This document shows positions 1 to 9,568 of a stretch of 64,000 nt of DNA, one piece after another. Below the pieces are notes generated by a model. It saw only the letters and a program-made list of their open reading frames with translations, did no database searches and had not been told where the DNA came from. The position numbers and the translations under genes were made by a program. Position 1 is the first letter of the stretch. Every line of letters starts with the position of its first letter. The DNA comes from Dokdonia sp. Hel_I_53 (GTDB lineage Bacteria; Bacteroidota; Bacteroidia; Flavobacteriales; Flavobacteriaceae), in the NCBI RefSeq assembly GCF_007827465.1, contig NZ_VISL01000001.1:1445001-1509000 (forward strand), read 5' to 3'.

Positions 1-1300
<1,300 letters not shown>

Positions 1301-1524
1301 CTTTTAAGGGCTTATGTATAAAATACATAAACCTTTATATTATAATGAGTTATTCTTAATTCATATTAATTTGCGTATATAACTGCTAAAGCTATACACG
1401 ACTTCTCGTATTCTTTAATTATTTCCCAATATGTCAATGAACGTCGCGAGTCGCGACAGACAATTAAAACTATCTGTGCTCTCACTCGCAATACGCTAGA
1501 GATAAAATATCTCCAGGTATTGCC

Positions 1525-1601
1525 TGGTGGAGAATATCGGAGTCGAACCGATGACCTCCTGCGTGCAAGGCAGGCGCTCTAGCCAGCTGAGCTAATCCCC
1601 C
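1525..1601 (-). tRNA. tRNA-Ala (TGC)
   Basis: Cloverleaf on the reverse strand: a 7-bp acceptor begins GGGGGAT and pairs with ATTCTCC. The D-arm is AGCTCAGCTGGCTAGAGC, the anticodon loop reads CTTGCAC (anticodon TGC), and the T-loop is GGTTCGACTCC. The 3' CCA is encoded (1525-1527). It lies in the 16S-23S spacer, as is usual for this isoacceptor. Confidence 0.97.
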
Positions 1602-1711
1602 ATTTCTATGAAATCAAGATGATGACATCAGATTTCGAATGACGAAGTAATGATTCTCAACTTCTAAAATTTCCTTCAAAATGTAATTTTTATGAACATT
1701 GCGATTTATAT

Positions 1712-1725
1712 GCTTTCGCGAAAGC
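1712..1725. repeat. iterated palindrome, exact 14-bp core
   Basis: GCTTTCGCGAAAGC between the two spacer tRNA genes of the rRNA operon. One of 15 exact copies in the window. Confidence 0.9.
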
Positions 1726-1776
1726 GGTATTCAATAATCAAACATACTCCTGAAAATATGTCTGGTCATTGACCAG

Positions 1777-1850
1777 TAGTCTCAGGCAGACTCGAACTGC
1801 CGACCTCTACATTATCAGTGTAGCGCTCTAACCAGCTGAGCTATGAGACT
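1777..1850 (-). tRNA. tRNA-Ile (GAT)
   Basis: Reverse-strand cloverleaf with acceptor AGTCTCA pairing with TGAGACT, a D-arm like that of the neighbouring tRNA-Ala, anticodon loop CTGATAA (anticodon GAT) and T-loop GTTCGAGTC. The discriminator A is followed by CTG, so CCA is not encoded, unlike the adjacent tRNA-Ala. It is the first spacer tRNA after 16S. Confidence 0.97.
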
Positions 1851-2060
1851 GTCTATAAGTCTATAGTCAATAAACAATAGTTACTAGTAAAAACTAATTA
1901 CTAAAGTAAAACTACTATGTACTTATTAAATTATAATTAAATCGACAGCTATTGAAAACTAAAACCTATTACTGACCTTTCAGTATCGTAAGTCGCTTTG
2001 CTGTATACTCTTGATGTTTTACTAATAAATTAGTAAGCACAAGTGCAGGGACAAGCTCTA

Positions 2061-3586
<1,526 letters not shown>

Positions 3587-3861
3587 TGTTTTTAATAATA
3601 TTAAACTACTCACAATACAGAAATATCCGGTCAATAATAAACTTCTAGTTTTCAAATTCTTTGTAATAATACCCGAAAGTATTAATACGCGCTGTCAATT
3701 CAATAAATCAATGAACTTTTTTTAATCCTATTTCTATTCAAAACAAAACCAAAAAACTCTTTGTTAAATGCAAAGGAATCGAACCTTTCTTTTATACCAT
3801 AACATTCTCTAAAAATACTCCTGAACTTCGCCTAGCTAACTACTGTTTTTCTAAGCGGGTG

Positions 3862-3891
3862 CAAATATACAACTTAAATTTATCCTGACAA
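3862..3891 (-). promoter_or_regulatory. rRNA operon promoter P3 (proximal)
   Basis: On the reverse strand TTG (3889-3891) is followed by exactly 19 bp and TATATTTG (3862-3869). This is a perfect Bacteroidetes sigma-ABfr type promoter (TTG-N19-TAnnTTTG). It is the nearest of three similar sites before 16S, and a GC-rich CACCCGC follows the -7 box. Confidence 0.75.
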
Positions 3892-3985
3892 CTTTTTTAG
3901 AAAAAAAATTAAAGAAAATTTAAACCTCAACTCGCAAATCTTTTACTGAACTTATCTCCGAATATCTTACCCCTCAAAGCGGGCG

Positions 3986-4015
3986 CAAAACTACAACCCT
4001 TTTTTATATTCTAAA
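3986..4015 (-). promoter_or_regulatory. rRNA operon promoter P2
   Basis: Reverse-strand TAGTTTTG at 3986-3993 matches the -7 consensus. At 19 bp the -33 triplet reads TTT (one mismatch to TTG). It lies 124 bp upstream of P3 and is followed by the same GC-rich stretch (CGCCCGC). Confidence 0.6.
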
Positions 4016-4098
4016 GCACTTTTTTAAAAAATATTTTAAAATAATTTATTCCAGTAAAAAACTCTCAATGAACTACCCGCTCTCGTTTAAACGGACGG

Positions 4099-4128
4099 CA
4101 AAGATACACACTTCTTTGTCCTAAACAA
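4099..4128 (-). promoter_or_regulatory. rRNA operon promoter P1 (distal)
   Basis: Reverse-strand TTG (4126-4128), 19 bp, then TATCTTTG (4099-4106) gives a perfect match to the flavobacterial consensus. It lies 113 bp upstream of P2. The whole stretch 3587-4254 has no gene; it is AT-rich leader and promoter DNA. Confidence 0.72.
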
Positions 4129-4232
4129 GAAAAATATTAAGAAAATTTAAGGTTTTATGTAAAGCACTATTAAATGATCTTAAAATCCACAACCACTACC
4201 CTATTATTGAGCAGATTATAGGTGGTGAAAAT

Positions 4233-4245
4233 TTTCGCGGAAGCG
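4233..4245. repeat. iterated palindrome, degenerate
   Basis: TTTCGCGGAAGCG just after the porin gene; one mismatch and the left arm incomplete. Confidence 0.5.
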
Positions 4246-4254
4246 GAGGAAAGT

Positions 4255-6234
4255 TTATAGAAAGAAGTTCCAAACAATTCCAAATCTGACATTAAAGTCA
4301 CGATACGGATAACTAGGTGCGCTATAAAAATTATTCCCAGTGAAGCTGCTATTAAAATGCTCGGCCTTTACGAAGATGCGGGTTTGACGCACTTTAAGGT
4401 TTATAAAGAAATCAAATAGCGGGAAATTACCTAACTCTTCTGTGTTTTGTACATAAAATTCTGAAAGAATAGGATCATAAGCATTCATGTTATATTTAGA
4501 AAAATAATTTGCCGTAATCCCTGTTTGTAAAAAAAGTGCTTTCTTAAACAATCGATCCGTGAAATAGACAGACCCTCGAGTGACAAAATCTGGTACATTA
4601 AGCACATTTTCTGCCCCACTTACATTTTGATAGGTTGCAGTAATATCAAAATTAAACTTCCGGTACTTTAAGTTTTTATTTGCTGTTATCTTTAGGTGGT
4701 TTATAGCTTCACTACTTTGGAAAGAGTTTACTAAAGTGTCTGATGGATCAACCTTAAAATAAGTATAGTTATTTATAGTACTAGCCGAAACCTCGGCATT
4801 CACCCAGTCTGGTGCTTTGAGCGATGCTGCTAGGGTGTTGGTCTTTACATTACTGTATACATCATCATTATACCAATTATAACTTATATAGTTACTTTGA
4901 AATAGTAGGTGGTTGTACGCCACAGGGCTTGAATTACTCAAAATGCTAGCAGAAAAATATTTTGTACTATCTATATCGTATCCGGCTTCTCCATATAAAT
5001 TATACCCATCGAAATTTCCAGAGATATTTACTTGAGCGTTTGCTTTTACTATAAAACCGCGAATTTTGTTTTTATACCCTCCACCTAAGGCAAAAATCAT
5101 CCCTTGTAATCTATTAGGTATGATGTCATTGTCCTCTCCTTGTAGTAGCACCCTTTTGTAACCATAATCATAATAGGTAGTGTTTGCTTGGAATTTTAAT
5201 TGACCTAATTTTGCATCCTCATATACTACATTGAGCTCATTATAGGTCTCCTCGTTATCTGTTCTATCTGAGAAATTTACTTGTTTAAAAGCCTCTCCAT
5301 ATATATCGTTAGCACTTTCTTGAGAGAATTTATAAAACTTATTCTCGCTATTAAAAATATGACCGACACGTAGTGAATAGTCTTTTAAACTATCTTTCTT
5401 CTGGATGATGTTATAAAAATGATTAATGTACACACGTGTACCATCCAAAGTACTCTCTGCATCTTGATAGTTTACAGAAAGCCTAGATCTATCATCTACA
5501 TCCTCATCTCCACTGGCAAATAAGCTTAATGCTTGAGGAGTTAATCCTCCATTTTCTTGGTTTAGTAAATCTTGTGCTACCCAATGTGTTTTAATATAAT
5601 ATCTTTCATTTTTTGTATTGTAGCTACCACCAAATCTAAAATTACCTGAACTGGTGAGTGCATTTTGGTACTTACCTAAACTACGAACTCCTTTATAAGC
5701 AATGAACATATTCAACCTAGGGTGTATATTCATTGTGAAATGTGCATCCAGTTGTTGCCCTTGCTCGAAGGCACTTCTATAGTACAGTTCTGTAAGGGGT
5801 GTAGGAGTATGATAATACATAATATCTTCAACCTCCATATATGCAAAGTGCCTAGCTTGAGCTATATAACCTGGCATAGTACGTACCTTATCAAATTTTT
5901 GAATAAGGGTGTTATGGGTTTGACCCGTATTTGCAAAAGGCAAAAGACCATATCTATCTCTACGGAGATAATTAAACTTATAATCCTTTTGTATATTAAG
6001 CGTGGTATCTACATAAGTAGTATCTCTGGCAATCGATATTATCTTATAGTCTGTTACAGGTGGTCGATCAAATGCTTTTATATTGGCACTTTTTGCATCC
6101 CGGGCATTAAGGCCGTCTGGCTCATCTGTAAAGATATCTCTTGAGTTTTTTCGAGGTACTCTATCGAGCTCGCCTACTTGAGCAAAAACGGCTGTTTGCA
6201 CAAAACAAAAAAGAACTACCCAAAATTTATTCAT
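4255..6234 (-). CDS. putative outer-membrane porin (Porin_10-like)
   Basis: 659 aa. An N-terminal signal peptide (about residues 1-18, ending FAQ) is followed by a long region of alternating hydrophobic/aromatic strands and a C-terminus FGIVWNFFL ending in an aromatic-rich strand, as expected of an outer-membrane beta-barrel. The opening after the signal, with RDTTYVDTTL and DYKFNYLRRDRYGLLPFANTGQ, is what I recall of the Bacteroidetes putative porin family (PF14121). The gene stands alone, divergent from rnhB with 65 bp between the start codons. The substrate cannot be told from the sequence. The family call rests on recall and gross features. Confidence 0.75.
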   Translation of the reverse strand: MNKFWVVLFCFVQTAVFAQVGELDRVPRKNSRDIFTDEPDGLNARDAKSANIKAFDRPPVTDYKIISIARDTTYVDTTLNIQKDYKFNYLRRDRYGLLPFANTGQTHNTLIQKFDKVRTMPGYIAQARHFAYMEVEDIMYYHTPTPLTELYYRSAFEQGQQLDAHFTMNIHPRLNMFIAYKGVRSLGKYQNALTSSGNFRFGGSYNTKNERYYIKTHWVAQDLLNQENGGLTPQALSLFASGDEDVDDRSRLSVNYQDAESTLDGTRVYINHFYNIIQKKDSLKDYSLRVGHIFNSENKFYKFSQESANDIYGEAFKQVNFSDRTDNEETYNELNVVYEDAKLGQLKFQANTTYYDYGYKRVLLQGEDNDIIPNRLQGMIFALGGGYKNKIRGFIVKANAQVNISGNFDGYNLYGEAGYDIDSTKYFSASILSNSSPVAYNHLLFQSNYISYNWYNDDVYSNVKTNTLAASLKAPDWVNAEVSASTINNYTYFKVDPSDTLVNSFQSSEAINHLKITANKNLKYRKFNFDITATYQNVSGAENVLNVPDFVTRGSVYFTDRLFKKALFLQTGITANYFSKYNMNAYDPILSEFYVQNTEELGNFPLFDFFINLKVRQTRIFVKAEHFNSSFTGNNFYSAPSYPYRDFNVRFGIVWNFFL

Positions 6235-6299
6235 AGAAAAAAATTATTGCGCCAAAATTACATTATTTACACCTATTCTAGTATTTTGACCCTCTAATT

Positions 6300-6926
6300 A
6301 TGCTTAAACTCTCTTATCATTCTCACCTCATTGAATGTGGCACAGACGAAGCTGGTCGAGGTTGCCTTGCTGGACCTGTAACCGCTGCAGCTGTAATGCT
6401 GCCTTCTAAATTTTCAAATAATCTGCTTACAGATTCAAAACTTCTTACAGAGAAGAAACGAGAATTACTCAAACCTATTATAGAAGAAGCGGCCATTGCT
6501 TATGCTTTCTCCCATGTTTTCATGGAGGAAATCGATAAGATTAATATTTTACAAGCTTCCATAACGGCAATGCACCGTAGTCTGGATGGGATGATTGACA
6601 CGCTTTCGCGAAAGCGTGACCAACCACAACATATTTTAGTCGACGGTAATAAGTTTAATCCTTACCCAGACATTTCTCACACAACTATCGTAAAAGGAGA
6701 TAGCAAGTATTTACCTATAGCCGCGGCTTCTATATTAGCTAAAACCGAACGAGATCTCTTTATGAATCAAATACACGAGGAGTACCCTATGTATAACTGG
6801 AAGCAAAATAAAGGGTACCCTACTAAGGAACATCGTGAGGCTATACGCAAGTTTGGCGTTACGAAATATCATCGTAAAAGCTTTCGTCTATTACCTGAAC
6901 AATATGAAATCAAATTTATAGACTAA
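6300..6926 (+). CDS. rnhB: ribonuclease HII
   Basis: 208 aa, the usual size. RNase HII cleaves the RNA strand of RNA/DNA hybrids and removes single ribonucleotides from DNA in the cytoplasm. The DEAGRG signature gives D16 and E17; VDGN gives D115 and KGDS gives D134, completing the expected four acidic residues. [13 protein letters not shown] is the conserved helix after them. The iterated palindrome of this genome is embedded in frame at 6601-6616 (residues 102-106, LSRKR), just before the strand with D115. By my recollection of E. coli RnhB the loop is about six or seven residues longer here. The next gene on the same strand starts 103 bp downstream. Confidence 0.96.
   Translation: MLKLSYHSHLIECGTDEAGRGCLAGPVTAAAVMLPSKFSNNLLTDSKLLTEKKRELLKPIIEEAAIAYAFSHVFMEEIDKINILQASITAMHRSLDGMIDTLSRKRDQPQHILVDGNKFNPYPDISHTTIVKGDSKYLPIAAASILAKTERDLFMNQIHEEYPMYNWKQNKGYPTKEHREAIRKFGVTKYHRKSFRLLPEQYEIKFID
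6601..6616. repeat. iterated palindrome, exact 16 bp, in rnhB
   Basis: CGCTTTCGCGAAAGCG inside rnhB, read as LSRKR. Confidence 0.92.
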
Positions 6927-6989
6927 GCTTAAAGAAAAATTGTTAAAAATTTTTAGATAACAATTTACACAAGGCCTCTGTAAGCATCG

Positions 6990-7014
6990 TAGGTATCTGT
7001 ATTTTTGATACCTA
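6990..7014. promoter_or_regulatory. inverted repeat overlapping a promoter-like site
   Basis: TAGGTATC (6990-6997) and GATACCTA (7007-7014) form a perfect 8-bp inverted repeat with a 9-bp spacer. The spacer contains a -7-like TATTTTTG (7000-7007), with CTG at 6978-6980 exactly 19 bp upstream (one mismatch to TTG). It sits 16 bp before the start of the 815-aa lipoprotein gene. This is consistent with an operator over the promoter, or a 5' hairpin. Confidence 0.45.
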
Positions 7015-7029
7015 AAGTGACCTATTCTA

Positions 7030-9477
7030 ATGAGACATACGCTAGCCTTTTTATTGCTTATATTTTCTATTATTAGTTGCCAAAACATTAAGGACAGCAG
7101 TACTGACCTCACTCAGTACATCCCTAGAAAAGCTGCTGTTGTTATTAAAGTTAATGACCTTGCTGCACTACAATCTGATATTGCTAATAATGATTTTATC
7201 CAAACATTTAGTGAGACGCCTGCTTATAAATTTATAGCAGCTCAAAATAAGTTTCTTGTACAATTAAAGCCTCAAGGAGAAACACTTTTATGTTTTACAA
7301 AACTTGGTGCTACAGATTATGAAGTAAGTCTTATTACCAAGCTTCATAAGGATCTTATAAAAAATGATTCTACTCAAATTACCAAAGGAGCCATTAAGCA
7401 GCTGGACAGTACGGCTTCTTATGCATACATAGCAAAGGGCAATGTTTTTATAGCCAGTACCTCAACCTTACTTCTTGAAAACATAGAGCGTGCGACCACA
7501 GAAAAGATAGCCGAAGACCTCATTTTTAAAAAAGCATATCAATCTGCCAGCAATAGCGCAATTGCTACAGTATTACTCAAAGGTGAAGAAGGCGCCACCT
7601 TATTTGCAGACTTTTTTCCCGCTGCAGATCAAAACTACTTGCAAGATACATTCTCTTGGGTCGCTATGGATCTCAACCTGGATTATAATGATATAAAAAC
7701 AGCAGGAGTTGTACTCACGCAAGAAGGTCGTGAAGCCCGTCTTAATTTATTACGCAACACTACTCCTAAGAAAAATCGTATTACCCATATTGCGCCTACC
7801 TCACTCCAATCTCTTACCGCAATTACCTATAAGGATTGGGAAGTTTTCAAAAACAACAAAGCTGCTTATCTAAGGGTAGATCCATCCGTTTTTAAGGTAG
7901 CTCAAGAAGACTTATTTTCTTCGTTTGATGAAGTGGGAACAATATCTTTGGGAGCTACCTCAGTAATCATTGCGATCTCTAATGACCCGAGCAAAACAGA
8001 AGAAGCACTCGTAGGCAACGATTTTAAAACCACCTTTAGAGACATAGAGATTTATAATTTTTCCCAGCAGGACGATTTCAAAAAAACGTATGGACCCCTG
8101 CTTAATTTACCAGACGTAACTATGTATGCTCTTGTAGATGACATATATGTATTTGCAAATGATCAAACAACGCTAGAGTCTATCATTGCAAACTATCAAA
8201 ATAACGCTACACTACATAAGAACACTCTCTTTCAAAACTCTGCAAAGCAGCTAAGTGATGCTTCAAGTTATCTTTATATTGAAAGCCTAGATAGTGAAAC
8301 ATACAAACTGCGCAGTGGTAAAAACTCCCAAAAGTTGATGCGTAACATAAGCTTAACTAACTATCACTATGTAGCGCAGCAGCTAGTTCAAGAATCTGAT
8401 TATATGCTACTCAATGGTTTGATCACAAAAAATGAAGACCTAGTAAATGCTGGCGGAATTGCTCAAATTGCTAATGTAAAACTCAATGCAGACCTAGTGA
8501 TGTCACCACAATTGGTAAAAAATCATCGCACTAACGGGATGGACATTGTTACACAAGATGTAAACAACACGCTTTACCTGATTAGTAATGCAGGTAAGGT
8601 TTTATGGCAAAAAAATCTTGATGGACCCGTACTAGGCGATATGCAACAAGTAGATTTATATCGTAACGGGAGGCTCCAGCTCGCCTTTACAACACCTAAA
8701 TCGCTATACATTTTAGACAGAAATGGTAAAGAAGTAGGTGCATTTCCCCTAAGCTTTAGTACTACTATTACACAACCTCTCGCTGTTTTTGACTACGACA
8801 ATAATAGAAAATATCGTTTTGTTGTGGTTCAAAACGATCAACTATTAATGTACGATAAAAATGGGGATGCTGTTACTGGATTTACATTTAACAAAGCGCC
8901 GAGTCCAGTTCTATTTCCTCCTACTCATGTGCGCACTGCTAACAAGGATTACATAGTAGTTGCTGAAAACAACGGCAAATTAAATATCTTAAGTCGCACG
9001 GGTAAAAGTAGAATAGATGTAAAGAGGAAAATTGATTTTGGAAACACGCCTATCTATAAAAGCGGTAGTAATTTTGAAACCTATAATGTAAACGGCGAAA
9101 AAATAAGTATTACAACCAGCGGGAAATTAACCCAAAGTATATCGGAGCATAGTTCTGACTCAAAAATTACAATAAGCCCACAATTTAAAGTGGCACAGAG
9201 AGAAAATACCCTATACATAAACGGCAAGAAAATGGAGATTCCTTTTGGCTCTTATGCAAAGCCTACAGTTGCTATTGTTAAAAATAAAAAATACATTTCT
9301 TTAACAAATAAAGAATCAAGTGAGGTATTTATATACGATGGTAAAGGAAGGCTACTCCCTAACTTTCCTGTATATGGAATATCACCTGCTAGTATTGGTC
9401 ATTTAGAACGTAATAAAACCTTAGGGTTTGTTACGCAAGGAAGCCCTAGCTCTGTATTAGTTTATAAGATCAATTGA
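7030..9477 (+). CDS. large lipoprotein with C-terminal propeller-like repeats
   Basis: 815 aa. The N-terminus is a lipoprotein signal peptide with lipobox IISC (Cys at about residue 17), so the protein is probably anchored in the outer or inner membrane facing the periplasm. Residues about 20-480 are mixed alpha/beta with no family I can name confidently (they recall DUF3352-type proteins). From about residue 500 to 690 there are repeated segments such as LYLISNAGKVLWQ, LYILDRNGKEVG and LLMYDKNGDAV. These resemble PQQ/BamB-like beta-propeller blades. It follows rnhB on the same strand. The function is unknown, and a role in envelope protein assembly would be speculation. Confidence 0.7.
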   Translation: MRHTLAFLLLIFSIISCQNIKDSSTDLTQYIPRKAAVVIKVNDLAALQSDIANNDFIQTFSETPAYKFIAAQNKFLVQLKPQGETLLCFTKLGATDYEVSLITKLHKDLIKNDSTQITKGAIKQLDSTASYAYIAKGNVFIASTSTLLLENIERATTEKIAEDLIFKKAYQSASNSAIATVLLKGEEGATLFADFFPAADQNYLQDTFSWVAMDLNLDYNDIKTAGVVLTQEGREARLNLLRNTTPKKNRITHIAPTSLQSLTAITYKDWEVFKNNKAAYLRVDPSVFKVAQEDLFSSFDEVGTISLGATSVIIAISNDPSKTEEALVGNDFKTTFRDIEIYNFSQQDDFKKTYGPLLNLPDVTMYALVDDIYVFANDQTTLESIIANYQNNATLHKNTLFQNSAKQLSDASSYLYIESLDSETYKLRSGKNSQKLMRNISLTNYHYVAQQLVQESDYMLLNGLITKNEDLVNAGGIAQIANVKLNADLVMSPQLVKNHRTNGMDIVTQDVNNTLYLISNAGKVLWQKNLDGPVLGDMQQVDLYRNGRLQLAFTTPKSLYILDRNGKEVGAFPLSFSTTITQPLAVFDYDNNRKYRFVVVQNDQLLMYDKNGDAVTGFTFNKAPSPVLFPPTHVRTANKDYIVVAENNGKLNILSRTGKSRIDVKRKIDFGNTPIYKSGSNFETYNVNGEKISITTSGKLTQSISEHSSDSKITISPQFKVAQRENTLYINGKKMEIPFGSYAKPTVAIVKNKKYISLTNKESSEVFIYDGKGRLLPNFPVYGISPASIGHLERNKTLGFVTQGSPSSVLVYKIN

Positions 9478-9483
9478 GATAAA

Positions 9484-9503
9484 TGTAACATAGATCTGTT
9501 ACA
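9484..9503. promoter_or_regulatory. TGTAACA-N6-TGTTACA dyad upstream of the hybrid regulator
   Basis: TGTAACATAGATCTGTTACA is a 7-bp inverted repeat around a 6-bp centre, ending 65 bp before the regulator start codon. The same TGTTACA unit recurs in a tandem array right after the regulator gene (12447-12499), so this is a candidate autoregulatory operator. A weak -7-like TATAATTG lies at 9534-9541, with TTG at 9509-9511 (22-bp spacing). Confidence 0.5.
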
Positions 9504-9568
9504 ATTTTTTGAGTGCTAATTAATTGGTATGGTTATAATTGCTACTTTTAAGTGGTAACAACCTATTA

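Noticed and set aside
5722-6144. 140-codon frame on the + strand inside the porin gene
   Set aside because: Antisense shadow of the porin; Ile/Cys-rich nonsense composition without a family resemblance.
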